From Paenibacillus_E allorhizoplanae (lineage in GTDB: Bacteria > Bacillota > Bacilli > Paenibacillales > NBRC-103111): a DNA stretch of 64,000 nucleotides. Below are positions 9,258-18,355 of this stretch, piece after piece. Positions within the stretch are counted from its first letter, which is position 1, and every line of letters starts with the position of its first letter. Made by a program: the position numbers and the translations under genes. The notes beneath the pieces were generated by a model, which did no database searches, was not told the origin of the DNA, and saw only the letters and a list, made by a program, of their open reading frames with translations. The DNA is taken from NCBI RefSeq assembly GCF_927798215.1, contig NZ_CAKMMW010000019.1, positions 1-64,000 on the forward strand. Direction: 5' to 3'.

Positions 9258-11207
9258 ATGCGAACAACGGATTCAAATGAGTCCTCCTCAGAGGCAAACA
9301 TACGTTGGCATTTAGGTGAAGGAGCAGGAATCGTCTGGGACATTCATCTCGGACATCTTGCCCACCAGGATCATGTCGAAATGAGTGGGAAAGAGATTTC
9401 CCTCATCGTGATGTACGGTATAGATTCGGAAGGTGGCGTTATTTTAAAGCGCAAAGTCGTATGGCCAGGCTTGCGCACGATTCCGAATGATACGCATGCT
9501 AGTTTAATGGAGGCATTTGGACAGGAGCTTATGCCGAGTATGCGTGTTGGGGGTCAACCTGTCCAAGAAAAACTGTTCAAAATTACATTCGACGGGATTC
9601 TGCATATGGCTTCTGTTTCCGATCAAGGCGTTCTGGTTCGTAGAACTGTATTTCCGACGAGAGATAAACCGTATGCGCTTGAACGCGTTCAAGTTCAGAA
9701 CATGACGGAGGACTCTGTGCAGCTCGAAATAGGGCGGATAGCACGTGTATACTATCGAAGAGGTACCAAAGGGGTCTATAAGGTGGAAACGGGACATGAC
9801 GCGCCGTCAATCATGGAGCTGAGAGCGGGTGAGACGCTGGAATTCAAGAGTTGGATCTGTGCTTCGACATTGCAGGGATCCTATGAAAGTCTCGACGTGT
9901 TATACGAGGAAAGGAAGCGGCGGGAATTCTTGAAGGAGATCGGTTCGTCATTGCAGCTTGAAACGCCAGAGCCTCATTTGAACCGAATGTTTGATTTGGC
10001 CAAAATCCGTGCGGCGGAGAGCATTTTTCGCACCAAGTGCGGTTTCATGCACTGTCCCGGTGGCGGATCCTACTACGCGGCCGTATGGACGAACGATCAA
10101 GCGGAATATGCGGGTCCATTTTTCCCTTTTTTAGGCGAGCAAGATGCAATGGAGGCATCCTTAAATGCCTATCGACTTTATATGCCGTTCATGGGACCTG
10201 ATTTCCATCCCATACCATCCTCTATCATCGCCGAAGGCGTAGATATTTGGGAGGGGGCGGGAGATCGAGGGGATGCAGCGATGTACGCCTATGGTGCGGC
10301 GCGGTTTGCACTGGCAAGCGGCAGCTTGCAAATAGCTGAACAGTTGTGGCCAGCTATCGAATGGTGTTTGGCATATTGCCGGCGGAAACGAAACCAAGCT
10401 GGCGTTGTCGCATCAGATTCGGATGAACTGGAGAATCGCTTTCCTAGCGGTGACGCCAATCTGTTCACATCTTCACTTGCATACGGTGCTCTTCTTTCGT
10501 CCGCTCACCTTGCGCGAGCAGTCGGGAAAGCAGATCAAGCTCCAAGCTTAGAGGAAGAGGCGGCTGAACTGCGACAAGCGATTGAAGCCCATTTTGGCGC
10601 AACTATTGAGGGATACGAGACCTATCGCTATTATGAAGGAAACGACATTCTGCGTTCGTGGATTTGTGTACCTCTAACAATGAATATCTTAGATCGCAAG
10701 GAACAGACGATTGCAGCCTTATTCTCTTCGCGATTGTGGGTAAACGGCGGACTTGTCACGCAGGCGGGGGAAACTACTTACTGGGATCGCTCCACTTTGT
10801 ATGCACTACGGGGCATTCTCTATGCGGGCGAAATAGAGCTTGGGATCACATATCTGCTCGAATATTCGCGGAACAGATTGCTTGGTGAACATGTTCCCTA
10901 TGCGGTTGAGGCATTTCCCGAAGGTAATGGGCGGCATCTCTCTGCGGAAAGCGCACTTTACGCACGAGTCATTGTTGAGGGCTTATTCGGCATCGTGCCC
11001 ACGGGTCTTCGTACCTTTTCCTGTTCGCCTCGAATGCCTGAACACTGGGACACGATGGCGCTGCGTTCAATCCGAGCGTTCGATTCTTGTTTCGATCTAG
11101 TCGTTACCCGTGGTGACGAAGGGGTATTAATAACATGTGTGACACCCGAAAAGCAGGAAATTTATCTATGGGATCAAGATGGCCCGATAACCATTCATCT
11201 GCGGTAA
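9258..11207 (+). CDS. Six-hairpin (alpha/alpha)6 glycosidase-like protein
   Basis: A 649-residue cytoplasmic protein with the layout of glycosidases that have an N-terminal beta-sandwich (about 1-220) and an (alpha/alpha)6 barrel (about 230-600). In the barrel, AAVWTNDQAEYAGPF and PEGNGRHLSAESALYARVIVEGLFGI are acidic motifs placed like the catalytic acid and base of GH15/GH63/GH78-like enzymes, and YWDRSTLYALRG is another conserved-looking barrel motif. I cannot assign a family with confidence, and the true substrate is unknown. There is no signal peptide. The ATG at 9258 follows AGAAAGGGGCGAG. The gene stands alone between the S-layer gene and the yeeN-like gene, with no transporter next to it. 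Confidence 0.65.
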   Translation: MRTTDSNESSSEANIRWHLGEGAGIVWDIHLGHLAHQDHVEMSGKEISLIVMYGIDSEGGVILKRKVVWPGLRTIPNDTHASLMEAFGQELMPSMRVGGQPVQEKLFKITFDGILHMASVSDQGVLVRRTVFPTRDKPYALERVQVQNMTEDSVQLEIGRIARVYYRRGTKGVYKVETGHDAPSIMELRAGETLEFKSWICASTLQGSYESLDVLYEERKRREFLKEIGSSLQLETPEPHLNRMFDLAKIRAAESIFRTKCGFMHCPGGGSYYAAVWTNDQAEYAGPFFPFLGEQDAMEASLNAYRLYMPFMGPDFHPIPSSIIAEGVDIWEGAGDRGDAAMYAYGAARFALASGSLQIAEQLWPAIEWCLAYCRRKRNQAGVVASDSDELENRFPSGDANLFTSSLAYGALLSSAHLARAVGKADQAPSLEEEAAELRQAIEAHFGATIEGYETYRYYEGNDILRSWICVPLTMNILDRKEQTIAALFSSRLWVNGGLVTQAGETTYWDRSTLYALRGILYAGEIELGITYLLEYSRNRLLGEHVPYAVEAFPEGNGRHLSAESALYARVIVEGLFGIVPTGLRTFSCSPRMPEHWDTMALRSIRAFDSCFDLVVTRGDEGVLITCVTPEKQEIYLWDQDGPITIHLR

Positions 11208-11383
11208 AAAAGGAAAGCCGAAGGGTCACTTCAAATAAAAATCGTTTGAAATCTTCCCTACAACGCTCGAAGTTTGGTATTATCTATAATGACAAAATCA
11301 TCAAGACCTATGGAAATATTTTAATTTCGCATGAAAATAGGTTATGATAGGGAATGACATCATAATAGAAAGTGGGATCCATA

Positions 11384-12094
11384 GTGGGACGTAAATGGAA
11401 TAACATAAAAGAGAAGAAAGCTTCGAATGATGCGAGTACGAGTCGCGTGTACGCGAAGTTCGGCCTTGAAATTTATGTAGCAGCACGCAAAGGTGAGCCA
11501 GACCCGGAATCAAACCGTGCGTTGAAAGTCGTTCTTGAACGCGCCAAAACGTATAATGTACCGAAAGCGATCATTGACCGCGCGATTAACAAAGCCAAAG
11601 GCAGCTCTGATGAAATTTATGAAGAGCTTCGTTATGAAGGCTTTGGACCTAACGGCTCTATGGTTATTGTGGACACGCTAACGAATAATGTAAACCGTAC
11701 CGCGTCAAGCGTTCGCGCCGCATTTAGTAAAAACGGTGGTAACATGGGAGTAACGGGTTCGGTTGCTTACATGTTCGATGCGACAGCAGCGATCGGTATT
11801 GAAGATAAAAGCATTGATGAGATCATGGAGATTCTGATGGAAGCGGACGTAAATGTTCGTGATCTTCTTGAAGAAGAAGACATGGTCATGGTGTATGCAG
11901 AGCCCGAGGAATTCCACGCCGTTCAAGAGGCGCTCAAAAAGGCTGGCATCACGGATTTCGCAGTTGCGGAGTTGACAATGATTGCTCAAAATAACGTCAC
12001 GTTATCTGATGACGCACAAGTTCAATTCGATAAAATGATTGACGCTTTGGAAGATTTAGAGGATGTTCAACAAGTGTATCATAACGTGGAATAG
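11384..12094 (+). CDS. yeeN: YebC/PmpR family regulator, YeeN type
   Basis: A 236-residue protein of the YebC/PmpR family. It begins MGRKWNNIKEKKAS, the typical start of the YeeN subgroup found beside the classic YebC in Firmicutes, and contains the diagnostic YEGFGPNGSMVIVDTLTNNVNRTA and GSVAYMFD segments. Family members were described as DNA-binding regulators; some are now linked to translation of proline-rich stretches. I placed the start at GTG 11384, because that gives the conserved family N-terminus; an in-frame GTG at 11372 would add four residues. It is monocistronic with a terminator 12 bp after its stop, and appears to be a core gene unrelated to the sugar clusters around it. Confidence 0.92.
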   Translation: MGRKWNNIKEKKASNDASTSRVYAKFGLEIYVAARKGEPDPESNRALKVVLERAKTYNVPKAIIDRAINKAKGSSDEIYEELRYEGFGPNGSMVIVDTLTNNVNRTASSVRAAFSKNGGNMGVTGSVAYMFDATAAIGIEDKSIDEIMEILMEADVNVRDLLEEEDMVMVYAEPEEFHAVQEALKKAGITDFAVAELTMIAQNNVTLSDDAQVQFDKMIDALEDLEDVQQVYHNVE

Positions 12095-12105
12095 GCAAAA
12101 TTCAG

Positions 12106-12145
12106 AAAAAGCAGTGCGAGATCTAGCCCTCGCCCTGCTTTTTAT
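12106..12145 (+). terminator. Intrinsic terminator after yeeN
   Basis: AAAAAGCAG-GCGAG pairs with CTCGC-CTGCTTTTT with one mismatch and an 8-nt loop. Because A and T tracts flank both sides it could work in both directions. Confidence 0.88.
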
Positions 12146-12175
12146 TATGGCATGAATTCGGCCATCAGGATAGAT

Positions 12176-12332
12176 TTGACATTGGTAATTGTTGGTAGGG
12201 AGCAATTCAACATATACGAGATTCAATAGTGAAGGAAAAGCATAAAGTTACCGACTTCATTGATAGGGGAAATATTCCAAGTAATAATGAATCAATCGCT
12301 TGCGCCTCTAGCATTTAGGGGCGCATTTTTTT
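12176..12332 (+). ncRNA. Candidate small RNA or leader ending in an orphan terminator
   Basis: A perfect -35-like TTGACA (12176-12181) is followed about 120 bp later by a clear intrinsic terminator at 12301-12332: TGCGCCTCTA pairs with TAGGGGCGCA, then seven Ts. No open frame with a ribosome binding site lies between, and the preceding gene already has its own terminator. This fits a short untranslated RNA, but no convincing -10 box is visible and no known RNA family is recognised. The protease gene starts 169 bp further on. Confidence 0.35.
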
Positions 12333-12343
12333 GTATTATATGG

Positions 12344-12416
12344 AAATTCCCCCATGCGTACATTACTTTTTTAATCCGAAAATGCTGAAAAACGGCCTAA
12401 ATTCCCCCCATTTACG
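12344..12416 (+). promoter_or_regulatory. Paired AAATTCCCCC motifs upstream of the protease gene
   Basis: Two copies of AAATTCCCCC occur at 12344-12353 and 12399-12408, 55 bp apart. The second, extended to CTAAATTCCCCCCATTTACG (12397-12416), matches a site at the start of the HTH-TPR regulator gene (18037-18058) at 19 of 22 positions. They lie about 55 and 110 bp upstream of an AT-rich -10-like TAATAA (12464-12469) that lacks a good -35, an arrangement expected for an activator-dependent promoter. Binding by the regulator at 16803 is inferred. Confidence 0.45.
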
Positions 12417-12500
12417 TCTTTTTGATGTGCATGTAGACTAACTCTATTAGCGGATTACCTATTTAATAATAGAGAGTAAATAACAGTGAGGAGAGAAATT

Positions 12501-15500
12501 ATGCGTATAAGTAAATGTAACCAAATGACCTTAAAAGCTTTAGCTGGTTTGTTAGTCGTATCATCATTTCTTCCTTATCAAGCATTTGCTAATAGTCCTT
12601 CTCCACATCCAGAGAGTCTATTAAAAAATCTATCGATTGAGCAAAAGAAAGCGCTAACCGAAATTCAAGTTGGACGACCTGTCATTTCGCCAGAAATCAA
12701 TTTGAAGAGTGCTGCACTGACTAATGTCATTATTGAGTTTAAGCAGGCTCCTGCTAAGGTAGAAGTGATTAAGCAAGCGGCAGAAGGCATTCACATCTCA
12801 CCTACAGCCGCGCAAGCTCATGCAGAAGAAAATCATGAGACATTTAAAAAATTTGTGCAAAAAAAGCAAGGTAAGACGCCATCTATTCCTGAAATTAATC
12901 CATTCGTTATTGGTGAAAAGAACATACAAATTACAAGAGAGTATCACCATGCATTTAACGGCGTAGCCATGACACTGCCAGGTTCTGATATTGAATCGTT
13001 ATTGCAATCAGGCGTCGTAAATCGAATTTGGAAAGATAACGTCGTTAAGCTTGATCCGAAGGAAGCGGCCTTGTCATCTGCTCAAATTGAAGCACTGATC
13101 GAGCGACAAACCGATGAGAATCGTATTCCTTTAGATGGTATTGACCTTCTTCACGATAAAGGTATTAAAGGGACAGGGATCAAAGTTGGTGTCCTTGATA
13201 CCGGGATCGACTATAATCATCCTGATTTAAAGGATGTGTATAAAGGGTATAAGGCTCAACGGAATGTTGATCCGAAGTCAATAGATCCAACAACAGTTAA
13301 GGGATGGGACTTCATCGATAACGATGCGGATCCTATGGAAACGACATACAAGGATTGGGAAGAGGCTGGAAAACCAGAAGGAGCTACTTATTTCACTTCT
13401 CATGGAACTCACGTATCGGGAACGATCGCTGGCCAGGGAAGCAATAACGTTGCTTCTCCCGCTTTAGGCGTAGCGCCGGAAGTTGATCTTTATGCTTATC
13501 GTGTATTAGGTCCCTATGGCAGTGGAGCTGAGAGCGGCATAATTGCAGCCATTGATAAATCTGTTAAAGATGGGATGCAAGTCATTAATTTATCCTTGGG
13601 AGCCACATACAATGATCCACTAGCACCTGAATCTACAGCAATTAACAACGCAACCCTCTCTGGCGTAGTTTGTCTTGTGGCTGCTGGTAATTCAGGACCA
13701 AATGAGAGAACCGTAACTGTACCTGGCGTAACAGCGCTTGGGATTACAGTTGGAGCAAGCAATTTCTCCATGTCCATCCCAACCGTATCTGCGACTGTCT
13801 ATTCGACCGTTGCTACACAACTTCCGGATATGAAGCTGCTAGCCAAAAATTATACGGATAACCTTGAGGATTTAACAGGACAGACATTCCCGATTGAATT
13901 CGCGGGACTAGGTATGACGAATGACTTTGAAGGCAAGGACTTTACGGGGAAGGTTGCTCTAATTCAACGTGGGGAAAATGCTTTAGATGAAAAAGTCGTT
14001 AATGCGAGAGCGGCTGGAGCGAAAGCGGTTCTCATGTTCAACAATGTCGATGGCGAAATTCCGCATTATACAGGGCAAGGTCCTAAATTTATCCCTTCTT
14101 TCCGGTTAACCAAAGCGGAAGGGGAGTTCTTATTAGGATTGGATAGTTTGCCTACGATTACGTTTGGTCATGTTAGCAGTTTGGCAACAGAAGGTAATCA
14201 ATTAGCAGATTTTAGTGGAAGAGGACCAGTCAATACGAATTACGACATTAAACCCGATGTAATCGGGCCGGGTGTGGCTGTTTACTCCAGCTACCCAGAA
14301 TATATCAATAGTCCAGAAGATGGGATAGATTATTCGTCTGCCTATGCTCGTATATCTGGCACATCAATGGCTACGCCGCATATGGCAGGTATTGCCGCAC
14401 TGATTTTGCAAAAAAATCCTACGTTCACGCCTTTTGATGTAAAGGCTGCACTGATGAATACCGCAGATGCGCTGAATGGTACATATTCCGTTTATGAAGT
14501 GGGTGCGGGATTAGTTGATGTTGTCGAAGCGGTGTATGCGACTACTTCTGTTAAAGTAATAGATAAGACACTAAACGTAAACAATGAGGGCGAATTAGTC
14601 GAAATCGAAGATCCAACCGGCTCCATATTTTTCGGGAACCACGCGAAAGTTGCTAATAAAGCCGTTGAAGAGAGCAGACGTCTGAGCATTCAAAACAGAA
14701 GCGTCGAAAATAAACAATTTACGTTCTCCGTTGAGTATCTGCCGGCTAAGCCTGGTGTACCGAATGCTGTAGCAAATGGTGTTACGGTTACGGTTCCAAA
14801 CACGGTGAATGTGGCAGCCAATCAGTTGTTCGATCTGACAGCGAGCATTCAGGTGCCGGCCCATGCGGCATTAGGCAGATATGAAGGATATATTAACATT
14901 GTGAGTGCAGATGCTACACAAACAGTAGAGAAATATCGAATTCCTTTCGCTGTTCGTGTCGTTGAGCCAGGAATTGAGTATATCCAATTAAGTAATCAGG
15001 CCATTATGACGGATATTCCTGAGATCATGCATCCATTTCAAGAAGACCCAATTAAAATATTGTTCTTTAAATTAAATAGTGTTATTCAAACCATCGATGT
15101 GCTCATTTCGGATAAAAACGGAAAAGTGTTGGGAAGTGCTAATGGTGGTACGGTTAATGCGGTTGATGCGCCATTAGACCAAGATATATATATCTACCCC
15201 GTTGGCGGATGGGTGTATCCTTTAATAGGAGAACCTACTAATCCAACCATTAGCCCTGATGCTGTCAACTTACCTGAAGGTGCTTATACAATCAAGATGA
15301 TTGCCACGGAAGCGAATGGTCACACATTTACAAAAGAACAAGATTTTGTTGTTGATAATACATTACCTGAACTCAAATTCCTTGATTACGCGCCAGGAGT
15401 TTATGAAGTTAGTGATGATATGTATACAGTTGAAGAGATAGATGGAAAAAGCCATCGTGCGCTCTGGGTGCATGCCAACGTACATGATACAGCGATTGAA

Positions 15501-16790
15501 TCATTGGCCTCATCAAATATCACGCAATCCGCTAATCATTTGTACTATTATGAAAATCAAAATGTTTTCCCTGACGGAGAATTCCCAATTCAGGCGAACG
15601 GGAATGTGAAGTTCGGTGTGACGCCAGAGGATATACAAGATCATCCGTTAACGATGAATGTATTCCCTATTGATATGGCCACAAATGCTCGTCTGATTCG
15701 AGATTTCCGTCACTATGGATTTATCAAAGCGGGCTCGGCATATGTTGTACCGCAGTATAACAAGAAAAAAGTGTATCTTGGTGATGAGATTACCATGACC
15801 TTAAACTTAAATAATGTTGAAAAGCTAATCTCAGGTCAATATACAGTAGATTACTATAAGCATTTTAAATTTGTAGATGTCAAGGTAAATCCTGCTTTTC
15901 AAAAAATAGCTGCCCAAAAAGGCCTGAAGGTGAACGTGGACAAGCCAGTTGTAACGGACCACGATGTGTACGAATCGAAACAAATGGTGAAAGTTGGAGC
16001 AACCATTTCGGGTAACAATTTCCATGGGTTTGATGGAGACAGTGCCTTCCTTGATGTCACGTTTAAATTAGTGGATGATAAGTGGTTTGGGGTAATCAAA
16101 GATACGATGAATATCGAGCAAAATATTGAAGAGTTTTTCTACAAGAAATATGGTGAAACTGTACAAACGATAGCACCTGTGTTTAATCAAATCAATGGAT
16201 TTGATATTATTCCGAAACACTCAACAATTTCATCGGTAACTTGGGCGGAGGCCTTCCTAGATGAGAATGGTTACTTGGATTGGACGAAGGATTTAAGTGA
16301 AATTGGCTCAAAAGTGTTTGCGAAATCGGTTGATGGCAAAACGTATGAGGGAATTGTTGATCCAAACGGCGTATTTTACATGGATAATCTCCCTGTCATG
16401 AAACAAGCTTATGAGGTCATTGTAGAGGTCCCAGGGCATTTGAGAAGTAAATTTTCGGTCCAATTGAGTAAAACAGAAGGTGGCGAGCTGATCGGGACAA
16501 ATCAAATGCTTGGACAATTACAACCGATTAGCTACGCCGGAGATGTGAATGGTGATGGGATGATCGACATTGAAGATCTCAAGAAAGTCGCCAACGCTTT
16601 CGGAAAATCCTCCAAGAAAGAGGATATAAATCAAGATGGAACCGTAGACGAGAAAGAAGTTCGTTACATTGAAAAGAACTTCCTGAAGATGGACCCTGAT
16701 GTGAAAGGTAAGAGTAAACCGAAAGAAAAAGACGGGAAAAAGGATTTGGCTTATTACTTGAATGAAGTCGGTCTTAAGCCAATTAACTAG
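12501..16790 (+). CDS. Secreted S8 subtilisin-like serine protease with cohesin-like and dockerin-like domains
   Basis: A 1429-residue exported protease of the Vpr/lactocepin type. In order: signal peptide (1-32, ending near AFANS), an inhibitor-like propeptide (about 60-190), and an S8 catalytic domain with Asp233 (VGVLDTGIDYNHPDL), His301 (SHGTHVSGTIAG) and Ser622 (SGTSMATPHMAG). A PA-type insert (about 450-560) separates His and Ser. Beta-sandwich domains follow; about 1080-1200 reads like a cohesin fold (KKKVYLGDEITMTLNLNN... FLDVTFKL). Near the end, GDVNGDGMIDIEDLKKVANAF and DINQDGTVDEKEVRYIEKNF form the two calcium-binding repeats of a type I dockerin. ATG 12501 has GAGGAGAG upstream; the in-frame ATG/GTG at 12486 does not. 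It converges on an HTH-TPR regulator with 12 bp between stops. Confidence 0.92.
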   Translation: MRISKCNQMTLKALAGLLVVSSFLPYQAFANSPSPHPESLLKNLSIEQKKALTEIQVGRPVISPEINLKSAALTNVIIEFKQAPAKVEVIKQAAEGIHISPTAAQAHAEENHETFKKFVQKKQGKTPSIPEINPFVIGEKNIQITREYHHAFNGVAMTLPGSDIESLLQSGVVNRIWKDNVVKLDPKEAALSSAQIEALIERQTDENRIPLDGIDLLHDKGIKGTGIKVGVLDTGIDYNHPDLKDVYKGYKAQRNVDPKSIDPTTVKGWDFIDNDADPMETTYKDWEEAGKPEGATYFTSHGTHVSGTIAGQGSNNVASPALGVAPEVDLYAYRVLGPYGSGAESGIIAAIDKSVKDGMQVINLSLGATYNDPLAPESTAINNATLSGVVCLVAAGNSGPNERTVTVPGVTALGITVGASNFSMSIPTVSATVYSTVATQLPDMKLLAKNYTDNLEDLTGQTFPIEFAGLGMTNDFEGKDFTGKVALIQRGENALDEKVVNARAAGAKAVLMFNNVDGEIPHYTGQGPKFIPSFRLTKAEGEFLLGLDSLPTITFGHVSSLATEGNQLADFSGRGPVNTNYDIKPDVIGPGVAVYSSYPEYINSPEDGIDYSSAYARISGTSMATPHMAGIAALILQKNPTFTPFDVKAALMNTADALNGTYSVYEVGAGLVDVVEAVYATTSVKVIDKTLNVNNEGELVEIEDPTGSIFFGNHAKVANKAVEESRRLSIQNRSVENKQFTFSVEYLPAKPGVPNAVANGVTVTVPNTVNVAANQLFDLTASIQVPAHAALGRYEGYINIVSADATQTVEKYRIPFAVRVVEPGIEYIQLSNQAIMTDIPEIMHPFQEDPIKILFFKLNSVIQTIDVLISDKNGKVLGSANGGTVNAVDAPLDQDIYIYPVGGWVYPLIGEPTNPTISPDAVNLPEGAYTIKMIATEANGHTFTKEQDFVVDNTLPELKFLDYAPGVYEVSDDMYTVEEIDGKSHRALWVHANVHDTAIESLASSNITQSANHLYYYENQNVFPDGEFPIQANGNVKFGVTPEDIQDHPLTMNVFPIDMATNARLIRDFRHYGFIKAGSAYVVPQYNKKKVYLGDEITMTLNLNNVEKLISGQYTVDYYKHFKFVDVKVNPAFQKIAAQKGLKVNVDKPVVTDHDVYESKQMVKVGATISGNNFHGFDGDSAFLDVTFKLVDDKWFGVIKDTMNIEQNIEEFFYKKYGETVQTIAPVFNQINGFDIIPKHSTISSVTWAEAFLDENGYLDWTKDLSEIGSKVFAKSVDGKTYEGIVDPNGVFYMDNLPVMKQAYEVIVEVPGHLRSKFSVQLSKTEGGELIGTNQMLGQLQPISYAGDVNGDGMIDIEDLKKVANAFGKSSKKEDINQDGTVDEKEVRYIEKNFLKMDPDVKGKSKPKEKDGKKDLAYYLNEVGLKPIN

Positions 16791-16802
16791 ATTACAAGAA
16801 AC

Positions 16803-18035
16803 TCAATTCACTTTATTCAGCACAATGTTTGCGATCTCCAAAGCTTTATCGGGTTGATTCGTCTTCATGTAAAAGGCAAATAATTCCTTCTCCGAATTTT
16901 GGATGAGATATGTATTGCCCGATTCTCTAAATTTAGGTAGAGCTATATCACTTAAATAGAGATGATACTCCTGTTCCCTATTCTGTATCAAGAGAAGGAG
17001 GAGCTGAAGCAGATGCATATAGAAGATTTCCTTCAGCTTCTTGGCCAGGGCTAGTCCATCTTTGGTGATTTGCATTAATTCTTCACTTGGCAGTAGATTC
17101 CCATGTAAACAACTTCGAATATATCCCTCCAAAGAAAGCAGGTAACCGCCTGTTTTCTTTTCTTTTAAATTCATCGATTGCTGGTAGTACTTGCTGGCGA
17201 GCTTATAATTTTCTCTTCTCATGTACTCATAAGCCAAATTGTGTAGCACTCTTGCTTTACGAACAGGTGCTTGGCAGATATCACAGCTTTGAATCAGCTT
17301 CTCAAACCGTCGAATGGTTTCTTTGAAATCGCGGCTTTTCTCATCTTTGACTTGAATCAGCATCAGCATTTCGGCATCGATAATTCTTAAGAAGCTATTG
17401 ATCCCTTTGAAAAAAGCAAGTGATTTCTCCGCATAGAAGTAAGCCATGACAGGTGATTGAATGGCGTGATAGGCTGAGGCTAAATGATAGTAGTACTCGG
17501 GATTATTGTAATCCTCATGAACAATCGCCGTTAACGTATCAATGGCTTTTAAGTACTCTTGTTTCGCCATATAGTACATCCCCATGACATGTTTGTATAA
17601 ATTACTTTCATACAGGGGAAGTTGCTGAACATCCTTATGGAAGATCTTAATTACCTTATAGGCTTTATCAGCTTGGTTGTGCATCAAATAGTAGCGGGCC
17701 TTCAGCAAGTTGTAAAGGGGTTGGTAGTCTGAGAGTTGGATTAGCGGTTCCTGTTCCAGTTCTTCATACAACATAGCCATTTCCTCAAATAGCTGCTCAA
17801 TAATAACGTCATGCCAATAATGAAGACGTGTTCTTATATTTTTAAGCCGAATGGCTTCTAATGAAATATCGATTTGCAGTCGTTTAGACAGAAAGGTGAT
17901 AATCTCTGGTGAATATTCAGTAGATCCGCGTTCAATTTTACTAATATGCGTGTCAGAGCAAATACCTCGCCCCAGTTGCTCCTGCGTTAATTGGGATTTC
18001 TCTCGATAGAATTTAATAATTTTCCCTTCATACAT
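16803..18035 (-). CDS. HTH-TPR regulator of the RNPP type (NprR/PlcR-like)
   Basis: A 410-residue cytoplasmic protein with an N-terminal XRE-type helix-turn-helix (about 1-62, with KSQLTQEQLGRG and SDTHISKIERG) and about 350 residues of helical repeats with TPR character (for example NPEYYYHLASAYHAIQSPVMA and RVLHNLAYEYMRRENYKLAS). This is the architecture of RNPP quorum-sensing regulators, which bind imported signalling peptides through the TPRs; NprR controls a neutral protease in Bacillus. The ATG at 18035 is preceded by GGGGG; an in-frame TTG 15 bases earlier would overlap it. The gene converges on the large protease, its probable target. No small pheromone gene follows it: only 12 bp separate its stop from that of the protease. 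Peptide control is therefore inferred. Confidence 0.8.
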   Translation of the reverse strand: MYEGKIIKFYREKSQLTQEQLGRGICSDTHISKIERGSTEYSPEIITFLSKRLQIDISLEAIRLKNIRTRLHYWHDVIIEQLFEEMAMLYEELEQEPLIQLSDYQPLYNLLKARYYLMHNQADKAYKVIKIFHKDVQQLPLYESNLYKHVMGMYYMAKQEYLKAIDTLTAIVHEDYNNPEYYYHLASAYHAIQSPVMAYFYAEKSLAFFKGINSFLRIIDAEMLMLIQVKDEKSRDFKETIRRFEKLIQSCDICQAPVRKARVLHNLAYEYMRRENYKLASKYYQQSMNLKEKKTGGYLLSLEGYIRSCLHGNLLPSEELMQITKDGLALAKKLKEIFYMHLLQLLLLLIQNREQEYHLYLSDIALPKFRESGNTYLIQNSEKELFAFYMKTNQPDKALEIANIVLNKVN

Positions 18036-18036
18036 A

Positions 18037-18058
18037 CTAAATTCCCCCAAGTTTCGTC
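18037..18058. promoter_or_regulatory. CTAAATTCCCCC motif at the start of the HTH-TPR gene
   Basis: This 22-bp stretch matches 12397-12418 upstream of the protease at 19 positions, including an identical 12-mer. It overlaps the ribosome binding site of the regulator and lies just downstream of a possible minus-strand -10 (TACAAT, 18082-18077), a suitable place for autorepression. Part of the match (the C tract) is also the Shine-Dalgarno sequence read backwards, so chance similarity is not excluded. A weaker relative (GAAATTTCCATAACGT) is at 18122. Confidence 0.4.
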
Positions 18059-18253
18059 GAAAGTGATTACGATCTCATTGTACATTAAAAAAGGTGTAGA
18101 GGCACATTCGGTTTGTTGGTAGAAATTTCCATAACGTGGGCTTTCATAGTACATTTTCCTTCTTGCCGTTACTTTGATGGTTAAGACGATCCCTCCCATT
18201 GCCATCCCCCTGGGCCATCATTTATCCTAAAGAGATACAAAGAGCGTAATAAA

Positions 18254-18308
18254 AAGCAAGGTTCGCAAGAATGTCCCGTTTCGAGCTATGCTCGAGTGAT
18301 TCTATAAT
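18254..18308 (+). promoter_or_regulatory. Activator-type promoter of binding-protein gene, box 1
   Basis: A -10 TATAAT sits at 18303-18308 without a good -35. In its place is GCAAGAATGTCCCGTTTCG (18265-18283), ending exactly 19 nt before the TATAAT. The same box with the same spacing precedes the permease genes (23721-23775); over 30 bp, 24 are identical. A TCGAGC-TAT-GCTCGA palindrome overlaps at 18281-18295. The likely binder is the AraC-type response regulator encoded between the two sites. Confidence 0.6.
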
Positions 18309-18355
18309 GAAAACGTATCCAGTTGGAATATTAGGTGAACGAGGGGGAAATGGCC

